A stretch of DNA of 64,000 nt from Panopea generosa (taxonomy: Eukaryota > Mollusca > Bivalvia > Adapedonta > Hiatellidae). The DNA lies in contig CM055899.1 in NCBI GenBank assembly GCA_029582155.1, positions 82,340,556 through 82,404,555 of the forward strand. Reading direction: 5' to 3'. Below the pieces are notes generated by a model, which was not told the origin of the DNA, did not search any database, and saw only the letters and a list, made by a program, of their open reading frames with translations. Shown in pieces: positions 1 to 11,264 of the stretch. The translations under genes and the position numbers were made by a program. The number at the start of each line of letters is the position of its first letter. Position 1 is the stretch's first letter.

Positions 1-568
1 ACTAACATAAACATAGTATACTAGCGCAGGAATACTACTTACTACTATAAACATAGTATACTACCGCAGGAATACTGCACACTACCATAAATATCGTATA
101 CTAGCGCAGGAAACCTGCAAACTACTATAAACATTGTATACTACCGCAGGAATACTGCCAACTACTATAAACATCGTATAATGCCGCAGGAATACTGCAA
201 ACTACTATAAACATCGTATACTGCCGCAAGAGTACTGCAAACTACAATACACATCGTATTCTAGCGCAGGAATACTGTACACTAACATAAACATAGTATA
301 CTAGCGCATGAATACTGTACACTACTATAAACATCGTATACTACTGCAGGAAAACTGCACACTACCATAAATATCGTATAGTAGCGCAGGAATACTGCAA
401 ACTACTATAAACATTGTATACTACCGCAGGAACACTGCCAACTACTATAAACATCGTATACTGCCGCAGGAATACTGCAAACTACTATAAACATCGTATA
501 CTGCCGCAGGAATACTGTAGACTTCCATAAATATCGTATACTAGCGCAGGAATACTGCACACTAACAT
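1..568. repeat. 40-bp minisatellite, about 14 copies
   Basis: Head-to-tail units of 40 bases, each starting actactataaacatcgtata and continuing ctgccgcaggaatactgcaa, with point variants (actaac/actacc, tagcg/taccg). The array is cut by the window edge, so the true length is unknown. It lies downstream of the last visible SLC43-like exon on the gene strand. Confidence 0.95.
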
Positions 569-1350
569 CCCGTCTTATATGTGATGATTACCAATATTGG
601 TGTTTGATAATTATCTGTGAAAATTACCGCATTAAACTGCTCCAACGATTTGACATGCCTTTGATAAGTTAATTGACAATTTCCGATAATCCACTTGGGT
701 ACCAATGTCGTCGCTAATTTAAATTCCGAGAGTGCCGCGTTGAACAAACATCTTTTTAATTGGTTTTACGAATCTTTATAAAATGATGTCAAGTCTTGCA
801 ATCTAAGATAAAAATGTCTGCAGAAAGAGAACAAAAAAAAAAAAGATGAAAAACACAGATATGTTAAACTCGATCTCAACGGAGACAATATTTAGGATGA
901 AATGCTCAATCTGTAAAACTTGAAGTTGGTTATTTTAGAAGCACAACTTATACAGTATATGAGGCATAACATCACATTGAAGACATTTAACGATTGCACA
1001 AAGATGTAGAAAATCTGTGTTTCAAAATCAATTATACTACAATAATTATGAAACATATTGTTATCTAAGATCATTCACATATAATAGACTACAAATGTGT
1101 GTGTCAACCTCTCTCGACATCATAGATCAGACGAGAAGAAATACTATTTACAATATTTTAATCAGCAAATTTTCCGCACAGTTACATTTGGTTAATTTCA
1201 GTTTTAAAAATAAATTTTGGATTGTTATTGTTTTCTGATATCTCTGATTAATACGAGGTTATATATATATTTTGTTCAATATTTAGCTGGCACCTTGTTA
1301 TATTATTAGAGTTGAATAAAGGATATAAAGTATGAATCAGAGAAACAAAC
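569..1350. other. AT-rich sequence without recognised gene
   Basis: Contains only short open frames with no membrane helices or family motifs. Probably intron of the SLC43-like gene between the exon at 1351 and the missing C-terminal exons. Confidence 0.5.
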
Positions 1351-1509
1351 CTCGGCTGCTGTCCATGTTCCTTATATGTATGTCAATATTAAGATCAAAT
1401 ACGAATGACTTCAGGCTCAGTATTGAAAACCAAACTACCATACTGATGTAGATGGGATTCTTGACCACGTGTATAAACCCCAGAGTGTCGGGCCTCTTCT
1501 TACCACCAA
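1351..1509 (-). CDS. SLC43-like exon d (159 nt), TM7 region
   Basis: The acceptor is gtttgtttgcttgcag (AG at plus 1510-1511), and the donor is gtttgt (AC at 1349-1350). Two bases complete the codon opened by the exon at 7032, followed by 52 codons plus one base. It encodes a basic stretch GGKKRPDTLGFIHVVKNP, then helix IYISMVVWFSILSLKSFVF and a polar end NMDSSR. This matches the SLC43 arrangement in which the central loop is followed by a lysine/proline step into TM7. The intron to the previous exon is about 5.5 kb and could hide further loop exons. Confidence 0.62.
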
Positions 1510-4500
1510 CTGCAAGCAAACAAACATATACATACTCACGTTTATTTCTATGAAATACTGAACTATAAAGTATTAAGTGGCTTTTCATAAAGATACGTCA
1601 ATTTTGATAAAATTATTTTGTCTAAATAGCGTATACATTAGTTTCAGTTGTCTTAAAAGTGTGAAATACCAGTAACCGGTAGCTTTTTATGTTAAGAATA
1701 ATGACTTTGTGTTATCAAAACAAATAAAATTTACACTTAGATGTCGTGACAATGTTTATTTTTTTGAATTGACCCGTTCATGGCAAAACATGACGAAAAG
1801 TAAGCCTTGAATTACGTTCAGCTCCTAAATATAAGTTAAGGTTCATGTAAATTTTTCTTGACTAAATATAAGTTTAGTTTCATGTAAATTCTTCTTGACT
1901 AAATATAAGTTAAGTTTCATGTAAATTCTTCTTGACTAAATATAAGTTAAGGTTCATGTAAATAATTCTTCTTGACTAAATATAAGTTAAGGTTCATGTA
2001 AATTCTTCTTGACTAAATATAAGTTAAGGTTCATGTTAATTCTTCTTGACTAAATATAAGTTAAGGTTCATGTAATATAAGTTAAGTTTCATGTAAATTC
2101 TTCTTGACTAAATATAAGATAAGGTTCATGTAAATTCTTCTTGACTAAATATAAGTTAAGGTTCATGTAATAAAAGTTAAGGTTCATGTAAATTCTTCTT
2201 GACTAAATATAAGTTAAGGTTCATGTAAATTCTTCTTGACTAAATATAAGTTAAGTTTCATGTAAATTCTTCTTGACTAAATATAAGATAAGGTTCATGT
2301 AAATTCTTCTTGACTAAATATAAGTTAAGGTTCATGTAATAAAAGTTAAGGTTCATGTAAATTCTTCTTGACTAAATATAAGTTAAGGTTCATGTAAATT
2401 CTTCTTGACTAAATATAAGTTAAATTTCATGTACATTCTACTTGACTAAATATAAGTAAAGGTTCATGTAAATAACAAATCTACTTGACTAAATTTCAAG
2501 AAAGATCAGGATTTTCAAAATTTTAAAATCGATTAGAAACATTTTTTCCAATATAGTATGCCGATCTAAACATACCCACTGACCCCATATTGACATAAGT
2601 ATATCTTTTTAAACATGCCAAAATTATATATTGAAAATGAATCGCCTAAATAAGGTTACTCACCTAGGTTAGACTGAAATGTGTTTCCCGCTTAAAATTG
2701 CAACATTTCTGGTGACGTATTAAATGTGATTTTATTTTTATTTCAATTTGACATTTTGTACATGTTTGCACGTAGTAAAAATGGTTTCATTCTAGAAACA
2801 AGTTGGCTGCTTTTAAATAGCATCCAATGGTTAGGTCTTATAAACGATGTGGCAATTAAAGAGAATAAATGTGTAAGTTTGGTTCCTTGTGCAGGGAACT
2901 AAATACATGGGTGATACTAAATCCCGACAAGGTTCCGGCTGACACAGATAATTCCCGGCTGCAAGTGTGCCTGATAATAACTTTGATGTTAATATTTACT
3001 GATCTCAATCATTATATATTGCCCTTTGCATATTTAAAAAAAAACTTACCTTATATATTGTCTAACGTACTAACTTCTCTGTTCTATACAATTTACTACT
3101 GTGATAATAATATATTTTGAAATATTTCGTATCCATATTTTAAATTGAATTGTGGGTATATTATTTTTAAAATACAACAGTTTTTCCAAATTTGTGCATT
3201 CGGCGATATATCTGATTCTGACGACGTGCTAAAAATATGTCACACCAGTAAACTATCTTATAATTCTGTTGTGTCAACTATAGCTGTTTGATTTTGTTAT
3301 CATTTTCATCGTTATGGATTCAGCATATTTTCAGAGTCAATTTCTTAACTAGCCCTTATGTAGGGTCCGGCCTCTCATGCGACCTAACCAAAAATCTTAA
3401 ATGCCGATGTAGAGGTCATCAAGCTGTCTATTTTTAGAATTGTGATTTCGTTTCAAGTTCACCATTTCGATATAAAATCAGTTTTGTCACATTTGATGAA
3501 TTTGACATAACAGACAATTCGGGTTTATTTATTAATGGCAATGAGTTGCTTATTATCCATTTTGAAGATATATTTCTTAAGAAATTCATAGCATGTTTTC
3601 TTGATATACTCCCTTTAAATATGTAATTTTGAAATATGTGTTCTAGTTTTCTTGAATTGGAGTAAAATATTTATCATATTGGCAAAATTTGAGAACAATC
3701 TGATGTTAGATTTAAAGGATTTTAAAACACCAAACTGTATTCTCTTTTTTTGAGATTTTGGAAATAGGAAGATGGTCTAGTTCAACTTAATATTGTGAAC
3801 ACAGTTTCTACAATTAAGTTTAATGGTGAAATAAAGTAGTTATATATCTTCAATTGATAAATTAGAACTCTAAAAGATAAGTACAACTTTTTAAAAAAGA
3901 TTACTTTTTTGGGTTACAGGAGCAAGCCATTCCGGGACTCGAACCCGGGACACTTGGCTTACAGGGCGAATGCTCTAGCGTCTGAGCTAACCGAACCGCT
4001 TACATAAATTCCTCTCTCAGTAGGTTACGTACACTCTGTGACATTTGTCACAAACTAGAATGTTTTAGATCGACATAATTAGGTGTTTTACATAATGAAG
4101 TATATTACCAAGACTACTGTTCGTATTTTAATGATGTGTTTAAGGTTTTGTTTATTGTTGTTCGTTGATTCAGAATTGAATTGTCAATTTTGCACAACTT
4201 GATAACTTCAAAAAACAAGCTATTGCACTGAGCGCCGAATGCCACTGTTTATGTGACATGTTCAATTTATTCGACAATTAAACTGGGGAGACATGTTGCT
4301 ATTAGACATGACAAGTGAAGCATTGTTACAGATCGTGTCCTCGCCATCATGAATTGTGATGAAATTGTTGGATATGAGATAAGATGTAACTGTCATTTCA
4401 ACACTGGTGATTATTTAGACGGTAATAAATCATACTTGCAAACTGTGTCATTTCAATAAATCAAGTTTATAATTATTTTAATCAGATAAATAATTCTAAT

Positions 4501-7500
4501 ATAATTACTTTAATGCCTTTCAAAATTTTACACTACTTTATTGATATTCGTATATTGTTCGTTTTACTCTCATTGTTAATATTAATCATTATAGGTCGAA
4601 GTGTGAAGTCGTCAAGAAGTTAGTGTGTCTTGAACATAAAACGAGATCTTCTGTGAGTGGCTGTGTCTTCGCTGGATTAACTATAGTATGTGTAGTCTGT
4701 AGAACAAACCCAGCTCTCTCGATTGGGTCTGTTCAATTGCAAGTATTACCTGCACGCTGATTGGTTTAAAGGAAAGTTTGAATGACATAATAGTTTAGTA
4801 AGCGTTTAATTGCTTTGGATTGTTGGACAGACATAAAATTCCCTGCTTTTTTATTAGTAGTTATTAGACCTGATTCAGGAGATATCAGGTTCTGGGATGG
4901 ACTAATAGTGTTTGACTTACTGTTGTTCAACAATATTTTGTAGGAAGAGTCTAGCTGTTCAAACAACGTGCCTGAACCACATATGTTTGAGAATGTTTCA
5001 AACTCAAACAAAAACTATATGCTTTGAATAATGCTCAGTTCCAGCACAAAGAATACACTTATATATTTAAAGACTGTTTTAAAACTAAACCTTCGAACTC
5101 CGTTAATGCGCATGAAACAAAGCCCAGTTCCAGCACAAAACAAACTAAATTTATATAGTAGAGAACGATTTCGAACTAAAAGCATCAAACCAAAAAGATG
5201 AAAATGTAACAATACCCAGTTAAGCAAAAAAGGTATTCCTACGAGTTTCAAACACCATATCTTCCAAACGTCTATAGCCAGAAAAAATCTTTGTCGCAAT
5301 GTACTATCCCAACGACGCATTTGAGTCCCCCCCGATGTTTCAAGTACACTTTTACGCTGAAGATCTCAAGCAGACTTCTTATAACTTGCATCAACAGAAA
5401 TGATCAAACTATGATATTACTATAATACGAAGCAGTACACCGTTCTGCCTGTAAGATAAGGATAATTCTATTTATCGTCGCCTCCTGTTTTCCATATGGG
5501 CGAAACCTCCTGAAGAATAATATTGATTTAAGGATTTTGGAAAATAGTGCAGAGATACAGAATACCCCTTTTGTAGCTTCCCTGGTTATTTTACCTTGCC
5601 GGTGTTACGCAACGGCACATTGAACCTCGACTTTCGTTAAAGTCCCATCCAAAAGACTGATAAGTATATATAGTTGGAAGAACGGGGATTGAACCTACGA
5701 CCCCTGGTTCACAGTCCAAGGCCTTAACCACTGGACCACTCATCCGCTCTTCTGCACGTACCAACAATGGACTTATAAACAGGTAAACACTTACTTTCAA
5801 AAGGTGTTTAACTCACGATTATATTAATCATTGACTAAAATATCATCGTTCATTTTTTGTGATAAGTTTTTTTTTTAAACCTATACTTGTTATAATATTG
5901 AATAATTATAGCGGAAAGATAGAGTTCATAACCTCTCTTTATAATAATTGTTATAAACAGAATTTCATTCTATAAACAACGACATTATTTCGACACTAGT
6001 GTTAGTTTTATTCAGCTCGGAGATCAATATCAAACAATTGCCAGGAGGAATATTTAGCGTTAAATTGTCAAATTAGAAAAACAACATTTATATCAGTTAA
6101 TATTGCTTTCTGTTGTAATATATTTTGGTAAATTGTTTGTTATAAAATATATGATATAAACTAATATTATTTTAGTAACTTGTAATTGAGATATGTTTGG
6201 GTTTGCTAAACCTGATAAAATGATACAGAATTAAACCACAATATGGTATGCTTTATGGTAGTTTGCGGCATTTCTATCGGATTTTTTTACATCTGCCGTA
6301 ATTAATAAAACATTTATACAAAACATCTATGAAGTATAACTTGCGTTTCAGCTTGATTTATTCTTTAATATAATACCACAGTATCTCGTCAACAGCACCC
6401 CCTGGCGGTACGTAACTTTTCAGACGATTTTCGCAGTTAAACTAATTAGAATTAATTCAAACATAATGTTATCTTAGAAAATAAAATGAGTAGTTTTAAA
6501 ATGTTATTGAAAACAAATTTCAATTAATATTGACAATGTTTTAAGAAATAAAATGGTGAATATCATCCGCGAAGCACGCATCGGTTTGAGGCACTGTTAA
6601 CGAGATTCTGCGGGACTAGAGTATTACAAAAACACACTCAAACGATACTTTATACTATAAGTGTACAAATGTTTGATAATTTACACCAGATGTCAAAATA
6701 TCCGATAGGAACGCCGCGAACTACCTTAAAATTGCTAGAGCTATTTCTGTTATCCTTAACCATAGCTGTTTCGTTCTTTCTGACTATACACACTTATCAA
6801 AACTATATTTGCAACGAACTCAAAACATTTTGTCAGCTTGATCAAAATTTTTTTTAGGTGGCTGATAAGTAAAAATAGAATCAAATGAGATCAGAATGCT
6901 ACACATCCGAAATTTATTCAGTTAATGGGTAGTGACTTTCTGCTTATAGAATGGTAGCAAATCTTGTGGATACTTGAAGTCTTATAATATTTGTTTTACA
7001 ATTGAAGCACGTAGCCTCTACATGACTGTACCTGATATTCGTCTTTGCCACGGCTTTGATTTGCCAGCATAGTCATCAGCCTGTTTCCCCTTGCCATAGG
7101 AGGCTGGTAATGGCCAGGGTATCCTAGATCTAGGTAGCATGGCGATTGTTGATATCAATACGGGTACAATACCAATGGTAATGAACATGAATGATGTCTG
7201 TATATTCACACCTGTATACTTCGTTAGCTAAAAAACAATACATATATGACATGTAATGCAAATTTTATCTTTTTTGTTTTATATGAAATAAAACTTTCTC
7301 TTTCATCACAATTGTTTTAAGCCCGATTGCACCGTAGTACTCAATTACTTGTTCATTTATTTTAAAGTATATAAGACAAATTCTTTGTGAACTTAAGACA
7401 TGTACCAAACATCACAGCTAAGTAATAGTTAGTGTTTATTTAGTAAAAAAAATAACAATTAAGAAACCCAAAGGATGCGACCGCATGGGGTTAGTGTTAT

Positions 7501-10500
7501 ACGTCATTTGGCTGACAGTTTAACGTAATTTGACTGACTCCGGGCGGAGCCACGATGAAAGCTGAGATGATTGACGTTTTAAAGTTGATGTTTGCTAAGG
7601 CCGTAAGCATAGCTTGCGCGGCTTTATAGTTTCTGCATGACTCGTTCAGAATTCAAGGTCGGAGTCTGTGCAATGCTATTCACGAGTGTGCAGGTATGAC
7701 GACCTTTTTAATAATTAAAAACGAACTTAATGATTAAATTATTTTGTAGGTTGTTTTAACAAATAAGAGCAAAACAAGTTTGAACAACTGAAGGGATTTG
7801 ATTGGTTGTCAAATGAAGTTAAACAATAATTCTAATTTAAGGTCGTTTGATGTACATAAATATCAGTTATTAAGATGAACTTCATTGACATGTGTTTCGG
7901 ACAATTGAAAACCTTCATGAACATAACAAGTGGGACTGCAAATGACACATTTGTTTCTATACCGAGTTGTATACTGTGTATATGTGCTGATTGATTAAGC
8001 ACTGATATACTCAAATGATATTTAAAGCAATAATCACATTACATTTAACAGTCATTCTGTCATTAGCTGTAATTTTCCATTGGTTCCAGAAGAGTATTTG
8101 AGTTTTTTTTTATAAAACTTAATTTGAATGTTTAATTTTAGATTCCATCTCATTATGACATTCGAAATAATCAGTTTAAAATGATTGGTTAGCATCATTT
8201 TTCTTTTGCAGAAATTGAATTTGACCCGCTCGATCGAAAATAAAATTCCGCGCGGTACACATTACGCGAAGCTCGCAAGTTTTGCTTAAACTCAGTGAAA
8301 AGTTAACTGATATAGGACACACCAGTAGTAAAACAACTTCCCCAGATAAAACTATATCTTGAGAGGAAAGTACTTTGATTTGTTACATATCATAGTAAAC
8401 AATTCATCATATCAGTTTGGTCCAATATATAGCGAACGCTGTTTCAGTATAAAACCAAGTTTTTAACATACATTTAAAACCGGGAGTCAGTAATTGACTT
8501 GTGGCAACATGGCGGAGATGTATTTAAACTGGGGTCTATATATCTATAATAACAAATTACAAGTAATAAAATGACTTTAGAATAAATAACTATGAAATCT
8601 GTTTTACCTTCATAAAATACATGACAATTCCACCGGAGAAATAGGAGCCTACAAAAGTCGACATTACTGTATAACGCCTGGATCCAAACATATTGGCGAT
8701 TTGTAAATCTGTCAGCATTAGCAGCAGTCCCGACATCCCCAACATCAGCAGCGCCGGAGAAACGAGCCACGGAAATGCTATAAATATGTAACAAAACTAA
8801 TTAAGCTATAATGCGATATGCGTAACTGGCTTTTGCAAGGAATATGTTATTTTCAGCGGCAAATTTACAAAAACACGTACACATACTTGTATAACACATA
8901 ACGCCTAGGTTCATACATTCACACATAATATTCATGCCTAATGTGTGTAATATTAAACAATACACATGTAACACTTTCTTAGTAACTTTCTTCTACCTTA
9001 AATTGTAATTTTCTTATATGACTGATATATATTGTAATATGTGTTTATATGGCAATAAAATATGTTTAAATAAAAAAAAGGTTACTTTCTGTGTAACTTG
9101 TCGAAACGGAACCCAATGCATGACACCAGACTTGTTTTATAATTTTAAAATAATTTTATAAAGGACAAACTATCGGTTTCCAAAATGCTTGAATTGAATA
9201 AAAATTGAATGTTTAGTGTCATTTTGCCATCAAGGGCTAACAGATGATCAGTTTACCTAACTTCTGTTTCCTTGGATCCTGAAAGGTTAACCAGTATCAT
9301 AGTACACCCCATTTCCGCAAATTACTAATAACTTTCCCACTTGAATCAGCGATGAGAGGCGAATAATAAGGAGACACAATGTCGTATATCAATCATCACG
9401 GAGACTGTTGCTGGGCGGGGATTCGAACGAACGACCCCTGGATTGATAGTCAGACGCGCTACCGGCTGAGCTTATCGGGCCCGGTCCAAAAAATGCTTAA
9501 AAATCACTATGCAAATAGTAGTCATCATTTCACGTCAACATATAGCTTTAACGTTATTTAATAACATATATAACGCATGTGTCAGTATGCATTTAGATTC
9601 TATTACTTCTAAGGTAATGTTAAAGTCCATGATAGCATTTATATTGCTCAAATATGTGAGATACGCTAGTATTTAACTCAGTTTGGCTCGTGTTCGTGTT
9701 CATACTTGATACCAAATCAAATGGAAATATAAGTATCAAAGTATGCCTGTCTGAAACTGCACGTGTAAGGAATTATTAGCAGACGATTGTAAAACTGACA
9801 TTGTCACATATTCATTCTGACGTGTTCTTCCACCAATAAAGCCATATATAACCTGAGTTGAAAATGGCATGGAACCCCATTCAAAAATAAATAAATATTT
9901 ACATCATTTGCATAGATAATCTTTAGAATACGAGTAGATTTCAATAGACATAATCAAAACTGAAATCTGTCGCCAACAGTATGTCCCCTGCGTATCCCTG
10001 GCAGTCTATCCCTAGTCTGTCCCCAGTATGTCCTCAGCAGTATGTCCCCGGCCTATCCCCGGCAGTCTATCCCTAGTCTGTCCCCAGTATGTCCTCAGCA
10101 GTATGTCCCCGGCAGTCCGTTCCCAGTCTGTCTCACAGACTCTCCCCGGCAGTATGTCCTCAGTCTGTCCGCAATAGTCTGTCCCTTGTCTGTATTCAGT
10201 ATGTCACCGACAGTTCGTTCCCAGTCTGTTCCCGGCAGTCTGTCTCCAGTTTGTCCACAGACTCTCCCCGTCTGTCTGTCCCTGGCAGTCTGTCCCCACT
10301 CTGCCCACGGCATCTGTCCCGGCAATATGCCCCCAGTTTGTCTCCGGCAGTCTGTCCCCAGTCTCCCCCTCCCGCATTCTGTCCCGGTGTGTCCCCGGTT
10401 GTCTGTCATAGGCAGTCTGTCTCCAGTCTGTTCCCGGCAGTCTGTCCTAGTCTGTTCCCGGCAGTCTGTCCTAGTCTGTCCCCGGCAGTCTGTCCCCTGT

Positions 10501-10642
10501 CTGTCCCCGGCAGTCTGTCCTAGTCTGTCCCAAGTCTGTCAACAACGCCTGTCCCCGGCAGTCTGTCTCCAGTCTGTCTTCAGGTTTAAACATACCTTCA
10601 CCAGAAAACAGCATCGTCAAGGAACCAAATGCAGAGCAGGTT
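1351..10642 (-). CDS. SLC43-family transporter gene, central part (4 exons; both ends missing)
   Basis: Multi-exon gene for a plasma-membrane solute carrier of the SLC43 family (major facilitator superfamily; relatives carry large neutral amino acids or nucleobases). Seen: four minus-strand exons (10596-10642, 8608-8777, 7032-7227, 1351-1509) with AG acceptors and GT donors; phases join exactly (1+45+1, 2+168, 195+1, 2+156+1 nt) to about 190 stop-free codons. The joined protein has hydrophobic segments in the second and third exons, a motif of the kind LLMLTDLQIANMFGSRR (family: ITNMQ-GNLFG--RST) and the post-TM6 motif IPWPLPASYG (family: IPWPLP-NY). Missing: N-terminal TM1-3 exons, expected beyond 10642, and the C-terminal TM8-12 exons, expected left of base 1. 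Known: family architecture. Inferred: substrate cannot be assigned; SLC43A3-like is the closest impression. Additional short exons in the 5.5-kb intron cannot be excluded. Confidence 0.72.
1823..2500. repeat. 37-bp minisatellite with internally duplicated units
   Basis: The unit is about 37 bases (ctaaatataagttaaggttc then atgtaaattcttcttga). Several units carry an extra ~20-base partial copy (…catgtaataaaagttaagg…), and a block of roughly 170 bases containing this variant recurs, so the array has both a basic and a higher period. It lies in the large intron between SLC43-like exons c and d. Confidence 0.93.
2510..3915. other. Intronic AT-rich sequence, nothing recognised
   Basis: Low-GC DNA with no splice-bounded coding segment, repeat array or RNA gene that I could support. 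Sits inside the 5.5-kb intron. Confidence 0.5.
3924..4000 (-). mobile_element. tRNA-derived SINE head / tRNA pseudogene
   Basis: The minus strand shows an A box (TTAGCTCAGACG) and a B box (GGGTTCGAGTCCC, at 3934-3946) with a perfect five-pair T stem, plus a plausible anticodon stem around CCTGTAA. The acceptor arms do not pair properly and base 33 would be C, so this is not a functional tRNA. A pol III promoter followed by unrelated sequence is the usual head of a SINE. Confidence 0.6.
4005..5585. other. Intronic sequence with a weak local duplication
   Basis: No gene recognised. Around 5034-5185 a segment beginning cagttccagcacaaa occurs twice about 90 bases apart with diverged continuation, suggesting an old tandem duplication. 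Confidence 0.4.
5590..5752 (-). mobile_element. tRNA-derived SINE with body
   Basis: The minus strand has an A box (TGGTCCAGTGGTTAA, about 5724-5738), a putative GTG anticodon region with a mispaired stem, and a B box (GGTTCAATCCCC, 5684-5695). It is followed by a ~90-base body whose translation contains GWDFNESRGSMCRCVTPAR. I recall this string from many invertebrate spurious gene models, which fits a dispersed element. The broken anticodon and T stems rule out a working tRNA. Confidence 0.62.
5755..7030. other. Intronic AT-rich sequence, nothing recognised
   Basis: No exon, RNA gene or repeat array supported. Includes long A/T runs. Part of the c-d intron of the SLC43-like gene. Confidence 0.5.
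7032..7227 (-). CDS. SLC43-like exon c (196 nt), TM6 and following loop
   Basis: The acceptor lies in attgttttttag (plus 7228-7229 ct); an alternative AG 16 bases inside (7212-7213) would break the frame, which decided the start. The exon is in phase 0 after the previous one and ends one base into a codon at a gtacag donor (7030-7031). The product reads LTKYTGVNIQTSFMFITIG, then helix IVPVLISTIAML, then PRSRIPWPLPASYGKGKQ and a polar tail. Proline-rich IPWPLP after TM6 is typical of SLC43. The polar tail would begin the central cytosolic loop. Confidence 0.72.
7230..8605. other. Intron between SLC43-like exons b and c
   Basis: About 1.4 kb bounded by the donor at 8606-8607 and the acceptor at 7228-7229 on the minus strand. 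No coding segment is needed because the flanking phases match directly. A slightly GC-richer patch near 7530-7630 has no recognised content. Confidence 0.55.
8608..8777 (-). CDS. SLC43-like exon b (170 nt), TM4-TM5 region
   Basis: The acceptor is atatttatag at 8778-8779 (minus-strand AG), and the donor is gtaaaa at 8601-8607. It begins with two bases finishing a codon, then has 56 full codons ending MYFMK. The translation begins FPWLVSPALLMLGMSG, a hydrophobic helix, followed by LTDLQIANMFGSRRYTVMS and a second helix FVGSYFSGGIV. This is the best family signature in the gene: the N-M-Q/L-Q-x-x-N-x-FG-x-x-R-x-T loop of SLC43 members. Confidence 0.75.
8995..9078 (+). mobile_element. Solo 3' tail of a non-LTR retrotransposon
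   Basis: The segment around 9033-9076 (atattgtaatatgtgtttat, then gcaataaaatatgttt, ending in an A-rich tract) matches the extreme 3' end of the LINE relic at 59245-59300, including the upstream ccttaaattgt block. It therefore looks like a 5'-truncated insertion of the same LINE lineage, in an intron of the SLC43-like gene and antisense to it. Confidence 0.6.
9411..9484 (-). mobile_element. tRNA-derived SINE head / tRNA pseudogene
   Basis: The minus strand carries an A box (AAGCTCAGCCGGTAGCGC) and a B box (GTTCGAATCCCC, centred on 9418-9428). The anticodon stem appears to have lost one base and the acceptor arms do not pair. Intronic in the SLC43-like gene. The downstream body could not be delimited. 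Confidence 0.55.
9977..10583. repeat. GC-rich minisatellite, ~24-25 bp unit of two half-units
   Basis: Repeats of ggcagtctgtccccagtctg with half-units of 11-13 bases (agtctgtcccc). A 60-base block near 9998-10052 is repeated at about 10058-10114. On the minus strand, which is the SLC43-like transcript strand, this reads as regularly spaced GGGG runs separated by ACAGACTGCC. Open frames run through it on both strands only because the unit lacks stops; their products are Pro/Ser/Val repeats and are not considered genes. Confidence 0.93.
10596..10642 (-). CDS. SLC43-like exon a (47 nt)
   Basis: Short exon read on the minus strand. The acceptor follows a strong pyrimidine tract (ctttttttttcttttcag), and the donor is gtatgt. 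It starts with the last base of a codon and ends with the first base of the next. It encodes TCSAFGSLTMLFSGE, which resembles the TM3-4 region of SLC43 proteins (compare the ACF/LGSLMLAF-type segments). Its phase joins directly to the exon at 8608-8777, creating an Ala codon at the junction. A GC-rich minisatellite begins about 12 bases downstream of its donor. Confidence 0.62.
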
Positions 10643-10644
10643 CT

Positions 10645-11260
10645 GAAAAGAAAAAAAAAGCATGCAATACAATTATGAAATATCTGTAAAAACGAAAAAC
10701 AATACATACACTATAGAACATCTTATCCACATATAGTCAAATGCAATTTAATATTCTTGTGTGAATATGTTATAAGTTAGTACTTTGACGAATAAAAAAG
10801 TATTAATATAAAATATATTCATTTGATTATCAGTGTATAAATCATTGGCCAATATATGTATAAGATATTAAACCTCAAGTATAACGAACAGCATAGCAGT
10901 GTAATCGAAATACTGTTGATACTGAATCCGAAATTGGCCAGGAATTTACCAGTATATCATATTTATGCTTATAGTTTTAGAAATCTTGATTTGTCAAATA
11001 ATCGATGCAAATTCATAGTATCAGTATATATGTAGATTTATATTAAATGTTAATCTAGTATTACATGTCCAATACAGTATCTTTTCATTATAAAAGGCAC
11101 AATGCAACTATTGTGAGACTAAATGTATCACACGTTTCTTCTGTACTTAGAAAATATGACTGGCGTTGATTTAAGGCTGCTGGCTCTTAAAATGAAATAA
11201 ACCAGATATTTTAAATTAAAATCATTTAAAAAATAAATAATTTATTTAATATTATAGAAA
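10645..11260. other. AT-rich sequence, nothing recognised
   Basis: Lies upstream of the 47-nt exon on the gene strand; presumably intron. I searched for TM1-3 exons of the SLC43 protein and did not find one. Confidence 0.45.
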
Positions 11261-11264
11261 TCTA

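Noticed and set aside
3924-4000. A functional tRNA gene
   Set aside because: A and B boxes are good but the acceptor arms do not pair and the anticodon loop lacks U33; the same reasoning applies to 5680-5752, 9411-9484 and 42915-42984.
9257-9278. A 22-nt mini-exon of the SLC43-like gene with good acceptor (ctttcag) and donor (gtaaact)
   Set aside because: Inserting it breaks the reading frame between the exons at 10596-10642 and 8608-8777, which join in frame without it.
10042-10689. 215- and 144-codon plus-strand frames and a 104-codon minus-strand frame
   Set aside because: They are artefacts of a stop-free GC-rich minisatellite (Ser/Pro/Val repeats), present in several frames and both strands.
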